A DNA stretch of 64,000 nucleotides from Echinostoma caproni (lineage: Eukaryota > Platyhelminthes > Trematoda > Plagiorchiida > Echinostomatidae). The stretch's first letter is position 1; every line of letters begins with the position of its first letter. The notes below the pieces were generated by a model. That model did no database searches and was not told the origin of the DNA. It was given only the letters and a program-made list of their open reading frames with translations. The stretch lies in contig UZAN01039596.1 of NCBI GenBank assembly GCA_900618425.1, forward strand, positions 1 to 64,000, given 5' to 3'. A program made the position numbers and the translations under genes. Shown here one piece after another: positions 25,901 through 37,055 of this stretch.

Positions 25901-27180
25901 CGGGTAACACGCAAGAAAGCAGGTAGGCAGGCTAACAACCAGCTCAAGCGTTACTCAACAACCTTATGCCGTCAAGACGAGGTATGAGGTGATGGAGTGC
26001 GATAGGCGAAGATCACAAAATTATCGGCTAGCCTTACTTTTTCCGCTCTCTGTGCGTTTATGGCAGCTTTTTGATTGACTGAATCCCCCTAGCTGAAAAC
26101 TGTATCGCTATATGTTCAATAGAAAGTAACAAAATAAACGTTGGAGAGATTTTGTCGCCAGAATTGTGCAACTACGCTCCATTTGTTAGAGATACTCCAC
26201 CGACTAACTGCTTAATAGTTTAGGGGTTATCACTGAGTAGCAAACAATGGTTTTCCACAAGATTCTCCCAGTAAAAAATGATTATGTTTGTTCTGTCAGA
26301 CGTTCTACTGCATTCCTTAGATTTATACTCCTTGTGCACGCTAATTAAATATTTTCTAGCTGTTTTAAAACAACACTGAATGGTAGATGATCAGGTCATT
26401 AGTAACAAAGAATTGCCAAGTTTGAGATGCAAATTCACCCGTTTCTGTACACCTTTGTAATGGGACTTCATACTACCAACAAAAAGTGGTTTCGGATGTT
26501 TCATCTTTTAGATTTCCTTTTGGATTACGACAGACGAGCTCCAAACGCCACACAATAATTAATGTACATCAAACTGCATTTTAGTTATTCCCATATGCAT
26601 CCGTTTTTATTGCGTGACTCTACAACAAGGGATAGGTTTACCGTTTCACAACAGTGGTCATTTTTACACTCATATTGCAAAATAATTTCCTGTGAATCAG
26701 ACACTACATTGACTGATGGATTAACTATCTGGTCTGTTATGGCACTAGTTTCATATGCATGTTTTAATGAATGCTGTAGCAGTATATGATCCCTTACAAA
26801 CGGGATCATATTAAATCTCTTCTACATTGGCACTAAGCAATCATATTTGTCTTCCGGTTTTAGAGATGTATAAATATTCTGTGACGTTGTTATTTAAAAA
26901 GTGTTTCAATGGAAATTAAGAAATGCATTGCATTCTTGTGCAAATGTTTTCTCATCAAATTGCAATCTCGGTACAAGATTAGGGCATTCGGCACTCGAAT
27001 AAATGTAGTTAAAATTCAAAAATAACACTACAATATAGCTATAGTTTGTTGTTGTCGCTATTTCTGGGGGCTTCTTTAGTACTATTTGATGTGAAGTTTG
27101 GAGAATCTGTATTAGTCTTTATTCTCAGGAGTATGACCGCATAACTGCCACCAATTCGTTTGTGCATCAAGTATCATCAT
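23000..27180. other. No gene recognised
   Basis: AT-rich DNA with short frames only. A 13-G run at 24924-24936 is followed by an ambiguous base at 24939. Confidence 0.5.
24924..24936. repeat. Poly-G run next to an N
   Basis: Thirteen consecutive G, then CANC. Such runs are frequent sequencing-error sites, so the exact length is uncertain. Confidence 0.8.
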
Positions 27181-27541
27181 CTGTGTGCGACGTATTCTTC
27201 GCGGTGACATGGGTCCAGAGTTGATGGAGTATTTCCCTCTGCGCGGGCAGACCAGGACTCGTGGACATGGACTTACGCTGTTGAAGCTTTCGTCCGTAGG
27301 ATTACCTCTTCGGTTCCGGCTATCGCGAAGGGTAACCAACCTTTGGAACTCCCTTCCAGCTGACGTGGTGGACGAGGTCAATGATAAGATGTTCAAGAGG
27401 AAGCTCGACAGCGTCCTGCGAACAATGTGGTATGCAGATCTATCATGAATGAGATCTTCGAGTCTGTGGTGATGAGGCTCATACGGGAAATTACCCTCTG
27501 CCTCTAATTGAAGAACATTGAACATTGAACATTGAACATAA
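27181..27541 (+). mobile_element. 5'-truncated CR1 copy (same family as 54.4-56.1 kb)
   Basis: From 27181 the DNA is almost identical to 55621-55832 and then, more loosely, to the 3' end at 55960-56076. The coding frame gives RRILRGDMGPELMEYFPL, TRTRGHGLTLLKL, NLWNSLPADVVDEV and ends YADLS-stop at 27448. A short 3' untranslated region and the tandem tail (TTGAACA)n at 27508-27540 follow. These are the last roughly 90 residues of a CR1 ORF2, a classic dead-on-arrival insertion. The partner copy has an N gap just before 55621, so the exact 5' junction cannot be proved. I see no clear target-site duplication. Confidence 0.87.
27508..27540 (+). repeat. (TTGAACA)n LINE 3' tail
   Basis: Three units of a 7-base repeat end the CR1 copy. 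The same tail with two units ends the copy at 56049-56074. Short tandem 3' tails instead of poly(A) are typical of the CR1 clade. Confidence 0.85.
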
Positions 27542-28927
27542 CCTCGGGAGTGCACTAATCTACAGCTACTGCTTCATAACTCATAGTGGTACTGTGAATA
27601 TTGTTTCGGTGATGGAAAACCTTGAACTCAATAGTTGGAATCTTTGAAGTCAGCAGAGGGCGATGAGGTTGCATATCTGTTGCGCAAAACCCAAACCAAT
27701 AGCCTACCAAGTAATCAGTTTATGACATCCGACTTTAACTGGTAGTTCCACGTTCCCCAATCATGTTGTGGTTCTTCCTTTTTGATGCCATAGACCTACT
27801 TGCTGTTGATTTCCTACTTTTGTGCAATCCAGACCAGATCCTTCATTGTTCGTGGTCAAACATGATACCGAAAGCCAAAGGTGTGTGATGCATCAGTGCG
27901 GGGTGAGACAGTTAAAAGTTGAATGGTCCCATTTTGCATAGCATGAGGAAGTCCACTGGTGCTTCATCTGGGTTTTCCATACCACAGAAATCCTATAGTA
28001 CAAATTCATGTTGAGGCCTCGCATGCCCGTTACAAATAATTCTGCTGAATGTCTCTTCTGTCAGGCGCGAGCACACACTCTGACCAACGGACTCAGCTCT
28101 CTAGTGCGGCTTTTTCCGGTTCTGGCGAATCTGGTTTTGTTTAATAGGTAAGGGAGTGCATTGGTCAACCTATCCCTAAAATTATACTTCCGTCAGCAAT
28201 ATGTAAAATTGTTGCCGTTGTGAAACAAATCAGTAGTGATTGAAAGCGCTGATTTCCCGTCGCAAATGTGAATAGAGACGTCAGAAACACGGTTTGGTGC
28301 AACAAATCCATGGTCGTTTTGTTGCATCCGTATGCATGCATACTGTAGTCAAGGCAATTTTACGTTCATTGAAATAATAACCGTAGGACGAAGACAAGAT
28401 CGCCAATTATAACGGAAAGGAGTGGATCAACAATACGAAAGAAAGGTCAAAAGAGGGCGGGGGTCAATAGCCAAGGCAAAGTCGATGTGACCAACCATTC
28501 ACGTTGTTAGCATAAATCATGTTTGGGAGTATGAACTGGATAGAACATCGGCATATTTAAGTAACTTTTTGGTTGAGGTTGGTTTCGTCCCATAGGTTAT
28601 CCATCATCATTTATGCACCTCAATTATTAGATGACACGTAACTTAAGAGACGAAGTCAAGTTTAAGATTGAAAATACTCCAAACTTTGTGTTTTTCTGTT
28701 GTAAATGGCCTGAAATGGGGGAGCACAATGTTACTCTCCAAACGCTTGTTTCATACCAGAATATTTGACTCCTTTGTACCCATTCGATGACACGAATGTT
28801 TAAAACTTATCGTTTGTCGCTTTCTCAAGCCACACCGGAGTTTGTTCGGTTATTAGACGAAGTAACTGTCTCTATGTCATGACTATACGGCTGGTCAAGG
28901 ATCAACACTCGAACTGATAAACAAGAT
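27542..28927. other. No gene recognised, one weak exon candidate
   Basis: Only short frames. The candidate exon at 27999-28147 is listed separately. Confidence 0.45.
27999..28147 (+). other. Candidate internal exon
   Basis: The frame is open from an acceptor-like TATAG at 27998 to AATAG/GTAAGG at 28147. It encodes about 49 residues, including SAECLFCQARAHTLTNGL. The upstream pyrimidine tract is poor. The exon would start in phase 0 and end in phase 2. That fits both the end of the 13885-13973 candidate and the start of the 36905-37055 candidate. Agreement of two phases is expected one time in nine by chance. No family recognised. Confidence 0.18.
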
Positions 28928-29612
28928 TTAATTTGGCCGAGGGGAAAATCGTTCTTTCAGCGATGCCGTTGGTATTCGAGCGGCACTGAAACCAATGACC
29001 GCGTAAACTCCGTAGCAGAATCGTTTCACGGCAGAGTTCAGTCGCATGCCGACTAATTGACTCAGGTCCTCAATTTTTGTGGCAACCTTAAAAAGTTCGT
29101 AATCAGTTTTTTTAATTTTTAATGTTTCGTTACACTGTCTGGCGATGAATGCAACTGGATATCCATTTGCGCGTACTACAGATGCAGTAAAATGACCATC
29201 GATACATGGTACAAATGCCCGTGTTCCTGACAATTCTAATTGTATTTTCACACAATATCGGCAATCGGACATCTGATGGTGGTTTGAAAAACTCAATATA
29301 GTTCCCGTCGATCGGGAGTGATACGGATTTGAAGAAGACTGGACACACAGATACGATCCAACGTGACCTTTCACAAAAGAGGTTACGAATTGACATCACT
29401 CCCGATCGAACCGGAATTTGTTTGCCTTTGATCACGCTTGAATGATAGCATAGGATTCTTACTAGGATTATATAGGGGTAAATGTGGTGAATTCCTAGAA
29501 CTGGCCTACAAAGAGATATTGTATGATGTGCTGTATACAAACAGGAAAAATATTTGTGAAAACTTGCTGATGAGGTTTTGCAGGATACAAAAAGCTGTAC
29601 GGTGCTTCCCAA
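28928..29612 (-). other. Unassigned long minus-strand frames; possible RNase H trace
   Basis: Two overlapping minus-strand frames are open, 28928-29374 (148 codons) and 29130-29612 (160 codons). The first contains ANGYPVAFIARQCNETLK then TDYELFKVATKIEDLSQLVG. This faintly resembles the PVAF-SR-L...TE-EL region of Ty3/Gypsy RNase H. No RT or integrase motif can be read beside it, so this may be accidental. Confidence 0.2.
29308..29409. repeat. 15-bp perfect inverted repeat
   Basis: TCGATCGGGAGTGAT at 29308-29322 and its exact reverse complement at 29395-29409 are separated by 72 bases. It lies inside the long open frames of this region. Confidence 0.9.
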
Positions 29613-29970
29613 CTTCCAAGATTACACTTTGCCTTGGTGTGTACACAAAGATCCATAATACAATCAACTGTTGTCCTCTGGTAGTCTCTAAATGCTCAGT
29701 AATTTTTAACGATCAGTTCTTTGGTACATTTGGGAAGCCTGGTGTCATTTGGGTGGCAGAGACTTTTGTATTAGTCGTTCACCTTATGCAGTAGCTCATC
29801 TCTACGTAGTATTGTATGATGGATTGGCTGAGGTTCCCACGTTTTCTAAAGACAGATCGCAATGTGTTCGATCACTCCATACCGGAGTTTTCTGGAATGG
29901 GAGTTGCAAATTGGAGTTGGATTTAAGAGACGAGGAGGTTATTTCTCTCAAGGATGGCCTTATCAACTGA
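29438..29970 (+). other. Unassigned plus-strand open frames
   Basis: Frames of 118 codons (29438-29794) and 73 codons (29749-29970, starting MGGRDFCISRSPYAVAH and containing CKLELDLRDEEV) overlap. Their composition looks protein-like. The first also overlaps the opposite-strand frame at 29130-29612. I do not recognise either. With the inverted repeat next door the stretch 28.9-30.0 kb could be one old transposable element. Confidence 0.2.
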
Positions 29971-30419
29971 AAAATTCTGGAAATAACGTTTAATTCAGTT
30001 GCATAGCTGGTGAGCGTGACGACTTAGTTTAAAACTTGGTTATCTGCCATCTGACATGTCCTGCTTAGAAGGAAATCTGAAGAATCACTCGTACTCTTTC
30101 GAAAATCAGCTCATTCAACCCTGTATATATAAGTTATTTGTTCTGAAATTTTTATTCGCACCTATTTCTCATTGCGATTAAACGTGTATATTTTAAGTGA
30201 ATGTATCACACTCTGTAAGAAAGCGTTCCGCGGTAACCAATCGTGGATTACATTAGATCGGAGGGAGTAACTTAGTGATGAAGTCTAGACCGTCAACTCT
30301 TGAAGCACACAAATCCTCTGACTGATCCACCAGTTTGACTGGAAACTTCCACAGAGACAGACGGGACATCATCCCGCGTGTCATAATGGCATTTTAGTGT
30401 TCAGTTGAGTGTTGTTCAA

Positions 30420-30735
30420 ACGTTCTTACAGAAAGATTCACATGTGTTCTGCTAATGGGTGATTCCAGCTGTCCCAATTTCCGCAAACCGATGACCTCCC
30501 ATCCTTTGTTAGAACAGCACTTAATAAAGCTAATCACCTCACATTCACTGTAAAACCACGTAAAAGAGGATGCGTGATTTGAAACTTGCAATTAGCATCC
30601 ATACTAGATTTAATGCTGAAAAGCGAGGAGTTATTGATAATGATGATGATAGAATCTGTCGCCATTACAACCCCCCTTGGACGCAGTGGCCATGCTGTAC
30701 TGTTGTTCAAATACATTTGTTACACTTCTGTCAAT
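30420..30735 (+). pseudogene. LINE copy C endonuclease C-terminal part
   Basis: The frames contain LMGDSSCPNFRKP (family GDF-CPN), then LDLMLKSEELLIM and ITTPLGRSGHAVLLFKYIC. The last stretch corresponds to SDHAVLLFKY with the catalytic Asp changed to Gly. The earlier ETWL half is absent. Confidence 0.75.
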
Positions 30736-31059
30736 GTAATTGACCCAAACAACATTCGGACATTCCTAAACTATGCCAAGTTTATAGAGCTTGATTCCTT
30801 CCAATCCACGGCTATCTCATAAGGAAGAGCGAAACCCTTCAGTCGTGTGGCAGGGATTTACTGACAGTCTGCAACAAATAATAGCGCAGTGACGCAGGTA
30901 AAAGTTGCTATCAAACCCAGCAGCCGGAAATCGCGTATTCAAAGCCGTCAAAATAAATGAATATTTCTGACGGATCTCTCTTGGAGAAAGTACAAACCAC
31001 TTTCGAATGTATGCACCTGGAACAATTATCGACTCCTGCAAACTCAATGAACCAAGTTG

Positions 31060-32595
31060 TTGCGCGAAGATAAACTAAACCATCGAGATTCTCTAGCACA
31101 GAGATTTATTTCAAACCCCAAGCTATTGTACAAACATGGTAACTCAGCTCGAAAAGTTAAATATGGAATACCGGTGCTCAGTTCTTCAGGAAGGGCCACG
31201 GTCTTTGCTGCGTTAGCTGATGAAGAACTGCACCTCCCTCGCTGGATGCATCATATTCCACAACCTTTACTATTCGTCGTATGATTCATTACCGAAAAGA
31301 TTAAAGCAAAGCTATTGGCTTTGAGGAAGAATTCATTGCCAGGTGCAGACAATAGTCTGCGCTACCAATTTGCTGATCGCACGGTAAGAATGGACAAAAG
31401 TAGTTGATGACGCGATAGACGTTATTTATCTGGATTTCTCAAGTGCTTTCGATCGGGTGAACCACTACTGCGGAAACTCCCTAATCACGGTATTTGGAGC
31501 CTCATGCATGATGGTATTGAAGTATCGGACCGTATCGGACATCGGACATCGGACCATATCGGTTCGTATTTCTGATTCGCTTTCCAGTCCTATAGACGTT
31601 ACTCGTGGAGTTCCACAAAAATGTGTGCTTGCCCGCAACGTTTCCTAACATTTATAAAAAGCTACGCAAGGTTTTGGGGACAAGATCATTACTGTTTACT
31701 AATGACGCCGAAATTTGGGTTACAGTAACGCACACAATGAGCTCGCTGACACTCCAGGAAATGCTGAAAGTAGCTCATCTGCGGTCCATTATGAACGATA
31801 TGAATTCAGTGTACCAAAGCGTAAGGTTTTATTTCTACGACACAAGGGGTGATTTTCTTATTTTCTCGGAAATGAACAACTGTTACACGTCTAAAGTGAG
31901 AGGGACCTGGGCATCGTCATTCAAGAAAACTTAAGCTGCTCATTCAACTGCACCAAGGTGTCGAACGCCGCTGTAAAGTATGTCGATTTACTTAGGCTAG
32001 TCTTTGCCCGGTTTGAGCCGGCGCGTTTCCACCGTCTACTATCAGTATACATTCTCACTCACAGAGTACACCATCCTGGCATGGAATTCATGATACAACT
32101 TGAGTAAAAAATGCTGGAGCGTCCGCAAAGGATGGCCACCAAAACGGCTAGGTGTTTAACTCGTTATTCATACGCAGAGAGTGAAGTCGCTGAGGTTATA
32201 TTCCAATCACTACCGGTGCATTAGAAGAGATGTGATTATGGTATACCAAATAATGCAAAAAACAAGCCACATAACGTTCATCGTGGAGGACATCCGTTCA
32301 AACTATTGGTCTCAAAATACCGATTGAAATATTGGCGTCAGTCATTCGCAGTTAGAGTGTGTTTGACTTGGAACTCTCTCCCACCCCACGTCGTTCGTGT
32401 ACCAAGTATTAAATATTTGAAACTGAGACTCGATGAAACGTTAGCACACCTTACATTCCAACATGAGCGAAGATGCGTGCAGCTGTGGAATAAGCCAGTA
32501 TCATGTGACATTTTACACAAGGAATTGTATTTATCATTGTATTTTAACGACAACGCAAACCTATGGGACGAGAAATGCATAAGCTTGTAAGTAAA
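31060..32595 (+). pseudogene. LINE copy C reverse transcriptase
   Basis: Motifs in order are LAQRFISNPKLLYKHGNS, ARKVKYGIPVLSSSGRA, LLALRKNSLPGAD, motif A DVIYLDFSSAFDRVNH (31411-31461, catalytic Asp intact), and DVTRGVPQ (motif B). Next come LLFTNDAEIW (motif C, FADD changed to FTND), EKMLERPQRMATKTAR, a frame with RRDVIMVYQIMQ, and FAVRVCLTWNSLPPHVV. The C-terminus reads KLRLDETLAHLTFQ. Part of the fingers region is missing between the AD motif and motif A. Several frameshifts make it inactive. A small ATCGGAC tandem near 31525-31562 lies between motifs A and B. Confidence 0.83.
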
Positions 32596-32605
32596 GTTTT
32601 GATCT

Positions 32606-35384
32606 TTGTTCAAATTACCTCATGTCGTTCTCTTTCGTGGTACAATCAACAAATGACATCAACCCAACGGGGGCATAGGCTCGGTGTAATAACTTCATAC
32701 AGTTGTCCAAATTCATGATTTTAAACCAATATTTTCCTAGTGATGGGTCTCATTTACAACCCCGTAGTAGGTGAAGATGATCCTCCAACTGCACTGTGCA
32801 CATTTGTGGATGCAGCAAGATGATGCATGACACGTTGTACAAATTTGTGTATTTGGCTTCGCCATTAAAGTTACTGTTAGTAATAACCATACTTGAACCG
32901 AAAAGGGTTCCAAAAGATTAAATCCTAAAATTCAAAATATTATTAGTAAAAGCTTAGAAAACAGTTTTTGAATGTGCTAAGGAAACCATGGTTTTGATAC
33001 GAAGCATCTATGTTGCTGATTGAAATTTCATTTTTTATGTGTAGTTTCGGTGCAGTGGAGAAATCCCCGTTCAGATAGATGGATTGGGAATGGGAAGTTC
33101 ACACGAAACTACACTTGGTAATATATTTGTCACCACATGATATAAGAAGAAAAAACGAGCCCCAATATAGGGTTCTACATGACCGTAGTGTGATAGCGAG
33201 AAAAAGTTCATTGTAGGTGAGGGATATTCCAAAATACTGCTTTAGTTGACAGAAGATGGTACACATTTGCAATCCCGTCCACGTAAGAGTCTGAAATTTG
33301 TAGTTTGATACCCATTTCGGGCTTGTGGTTGACTCGACTGCGTAGTGGTACAATCCGGATGAAAATGATCCTCAAGCATGTGCCGGTAGGCTGATAACTA
33401 TCTGTTGCACTGAAATGCGTATCCCATTTCGTTGCTTTTTCTACACAATTTATATATGGGGAAATAAAAATTCAGTATGCTTATTTGTTTTCCGGACATC
33501 AAATGGGATTGGTACCCAATTTTTAAATTTGTTGGAGCAAAATCGCTCTAGTTCTGGTCATTTTAATAAAGGCTCGACATACGTTTTAAACTAACTTCTG
33601 AAAAGTGACTGCATATTGCATAGGTTATGAAGAAATTTAAATGAATCACGCATATAAGCATCACCTAAAACAACTCGCCCTGGTAAATAGTTCGGCAAAT
33701 TCAATAACATGAGTAGCTTGTGAATGAAAATAGCAGAATGCGTGCAACTTAATGGTCACGTCCTTTAAAACGAGAAAATGTTTCACAAAGGTAGAACACG
33801 TCTGAAATTCGAAACGAAGACAGTTATTTGCCCATAGGGACTGAGGATTATCAGATAAAAGAAAATGTACAGAGAACTCTGAGAGAATCAAGGCTGCTAT
33901 GGATTTTCGGATCAAATAGGGAGAACAAGCTCTAATAAGACCGAGAGGTAAATTAAATCCTAAGAATCAAACGTAATTAATTGCACCAAAGCTTCCGCGA
34001 TCCACGCTGTTAAATAATTCTGCTATCGGAATACACTAGATGACGGGAGAAGCAAGATTCATTCACTATAAAGAACAGTATAAATCGGTGCATTGTATGA
34101 CTGAAAGTCAAATTTTAGGTTCATCTGATTGGTCACGTGAATCAGTAGCCCCAGTGACGTAATTCAAACTTGTGGTACGAAAATGTTTAACCTAGACAGC
34201 AGTCATTTACTACTGGTTAGACCCCTACGACCCCTGAGTATTATTTAGTCGCGGAGTTTGCAGACGGAAAATCAAACCTGCTCTTTCTAGAAAGGAAAAC
34301 AGATTACCGATTTGAACGTCATTATTTTGAGCAGCTTCATATCCCACGATAACAAAAGGCGTCGGTGGAGGTCTACACCCTTGATACAAACATACCCCCA
34401 GTATAGGCGAGTGTGTTCATAAAACGGTAAACATTCTAAGTGGAGATAATCCGGAATCTTGTAGAAGGTGTCCTCGCACAACACGGTTTATATTATATCC
34501 AATTGAGTTGCCCAAATCAGTCATCTGTTTAAGAGTTTTACTAGAAGCCTACCACATACCTGAGGAGAAGCTTCCGCTAATACAGTGATTTCGCTATCTC
34601 AAGGTTTACCTCGTTCGATTAATCAGGTGAAATGATAGGGCATCACGTAAACGACATGAAAACATTTTGGATGTGCAGATGCAAGAAATACAGGAGTACT
34701 AAAAGCGTACTTAAGAATGTATTTACACAAAAAGCATATCGAACAACTTGTGGGATCAATAACCCATCGGTCCAAACAAAACTCATTTTTCCCAATTCAT
34801 TAGAAAACCAGTGGAAGTATTATCTCTGTGTGAAAATCCGAGCACTCATCTATCTCATATTGCAAACATCTTCATGGATGTACATTAGGCTTTGGCGAAT
34901 TTCACGGATTACTTAGTGTCTGTCGACAGAAATGCCCTAATATATCTTGAAATATTTAGCTCCCGGGTATGGATAACTCCGGAAGCTAATAAATCATGCA
35001 ATCCATTTTAACGTACTAACAAATGCACAGAGTCTCTTGTCATCGTCCAAATTCAAAGCTGAAGGTTCAAATCCAAAATTTTCTATGTATGCTTTAATCT
35101 TGTCGATTGAATTAAAATGATAGAATGGGATTCAGTTCAGCTAACGTTCCTCGTATTCCTCATAACGGTTCATGTTCCCATGCTACATTGCCCCTAACCT
35201 GATCAACTATCTGTCAAAAGAATTAGCGAAAAGCTCTGGGTTCCACAATGTTTTCCTTAATATGGTGATTTAATAGCAGCCTTGTTACGGCTTTTGCATT
35301 TTCATATTAATGAAAGATTTTATAACCGTATAAATCACTAAAATGAGTGACGCCTGTAATATGGACTTAAATAACCTGATCGAA
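32606..35384. other. No gene recognised
   Basis: Short open frames on both strands (for example 33099-33353, 33661-33915 and 34632-34916) with no recognisable domains or convincing splice context. Confidence 0.5.
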
Positions 35385-35600
35385 ATTCACACTGACACTT
35401 CAATCAACTGTTTGCCTGTGCTCCGACCATTTATTTTTGTTCACAGAGCATATAGGTCGGTACTGACCCGGTAGTGACATCACCAAATTAGCACCCCGAT
35501 GGACGTGTGTTTCAATCTCACCGCCATCGCTTGGGTGTCCTCTTAGTGCATCGCATGACAGCCCTTTGATTAGCCACCTCTCTCCCGAAGCTTGTGTCAT
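35385..35600 (-). repeat. SINE-like, possibly tRNA-derived sequence
   Basis: On the minus strand TGGCTAATCAAAGGG fits a polymerase III A box. GATTGAAAC, starting 59 bases later, is one mismatch from a B box. The spacing would fit a Ser- or Leu-type tRNA head with a long variable arm. The block is GC-richer than its surroundings and has few stops on the minus strand. No clean cloverleaf or tail can be shown from one copy. Confidence 0.35.
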
Positions 35601-36036
35601 TTTTTATGCATTAGGAGAAAGTTAACATTGAAAATAAAATATAAATATTCTGCGCTGTATGTTTTCTTAAAAGTTATTTAGTTTTTCCAGCAATTCATGA
35701 TGTGTACTGTGGCGTGATATTAGATATTGACACGAACTTGGTGCACTGATTGACTTGTAGTAGCAAGATGTTTTCTTGCCTTGCGATTAGAGAAACTACC
35801 TCAAGGATGCTGGTAACTTGCTCCTATTTCAGTTCTTTCCCTGCATCCGATTACCGTCGAAGCATAATCGAGAATACCGGATAATAAGTGCTGTTTAAAC
35901 AGATAAACTCAGAACAGCAGACAGTAAAAGCATAAATCAAAGTTTCAGGGCTTAATTCCGTTATACCTCAGACATTTCAATCAACCAGTTTGGCAGATGA
36001 CCGTTTATGCCATTAGGTTGATCTTAATGCAAACAA
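35601..36036. other. No gene recognised
   Basis: No open frame or repeat of note. Confidence 0.5.
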
Positions 36037-36475
36037 ATGACGTTTTTGGCAGCCATCACAGACTCATCACGTTCTCAGTTTATACATCAACCCAAAGTGC
36101 AACAGGCAACCAATCAACGACGTACAAAAAAATCTAAACTGCAAGTGTTTAAATGCGGTGGAAATGTTTGTGAAATCCAACAAAGAGACCTGAACAGCTT
36201 TTTCGTCCTGTGTGGGACTCGTGAGCAGTACATACCCTTTGTGTCTCTGTCATGACTCGAACCGCGAACATTTGGGTCGGGACTCCAAACGTTCCTCAAC
36301 TAAATGTAAGTGTCCAACTCCAATAAAGTGGAAATGGCATGTTTGCCCTGAATACCTAGGGTATCTGATTAATCAGCTTACAGTGCAAGAAACTGAAGTG
36401 ATTCTGGTTGATGCTGGTTATTGCACACAAGCGAAGATTGCGAAATGCTGTTTACTGATTGGTGAGCCCTTCTGA
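36037..36475 (+). other. Overlapping Cys-containing frames, unassigned
   Basis: The frame at 36037-36255 contains KLQVFKCGGNVCEIQQRDLN. The overlapping frame to 36475 contains TKCKCPTPIKWKWHVCPEY and has a strong GTAAGT at 36305. Clustered Cys residues hint at a zinc-binding protein, but the two pieces are in different frames and no known finger spacing appears. It could be decayed coding sequence or chance. Confidence 0.17.
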
Positions 36476-36904
36476 GATATTCACACAGTTACACGTCCAC
36501 AATCAAAACGTATAAACAGTGGCCTAAACGAGCAGAAATACTCAAGGGTCACATCTAACCAACTTCTTCCTTAAGCCCAAAGTTCCGCCCACAAAGCTAC
36601 AGCCTAAAATTCATCCGCTTTTGTTCCAACATGTTCCGTTCCTTCCGATTCCACATCAGTAACACTTCAAAACGAAGTAAGAAGACAACTTTTGTGATTC
36701 ACATATTTTGTGGATAGCTAACATTTACAGAGTGTAAGCTGGATTCTCTGACGTGAATCATCTCATCAAGCAAACCGCAGTGGTTATGAGAAGTTTATTC
36801 GTTGCTTTTGTCAATTTTGAAATTAAAGACACTGCAAAATGGATTATCTTGGTAATGTTAGTGATCTATTGAATGTTTACACAAACAACTTTTCAATTTC
36901 CTAG

Positions 36905-37055
36905 ATGCTTTTGGTGCTTCGATAAAACAAAATATTCCCTAAATGTACACGGGCATGAACCATCTATAATTTGTCATCGAGAAGTCTGCGGTGAAGTTTG
37001 GACAATAAATTCGAAACTACAGTCTAAATTTCGATGTTTTGTAGTCCATGAACGG
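36905..37055 (+). other. Candidate exon with Cys/His clusters
   Basis: A pyrimidine-rich acceptor (TTTTCAATTTCCTAG, ends 36904) and a strong donor (CGG/GTAAGC) bracket an open frame of 50 codons. It includes CFWCFDKTKYSLNVHGH and CHREVCGEVWTINSKL. The first is C-x2-C-x10-H-x-H, the second starts C-x4-C-G-x-V-W-x5-L like a C2H2 finger, but the usual histidine pair is not well placed. This is the better supported of the internal exon candidates because both splice sites are good. Confidence 0.28.

Larger units (their letters stand above)
30410..32605 (+). mobile_element. CR1-clade (SR1/Pido-like) LINE remnant, copy C
   Basis: This is the same family as copy A, inserted in the same orientation. 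It begins inside the endonuclease, continues through the linker, RT palm, thumb and C-terminus, and ends in a 3' part that resembles copy A (ACCTATGGG...AAGCTT, about 32560-32590). Unlike copy A it keeps the thumb/C-terminal connection, but the start of the RT is shortened between about 31370 and 31410. Frames are broken throughout. Confidence 0.83.

Noticed and set aside
35060..35080. GGTTCAAATCC resembling a perfect B box
   Set aside because: Flanking bases do not form a T stem and no A box lies upstream.
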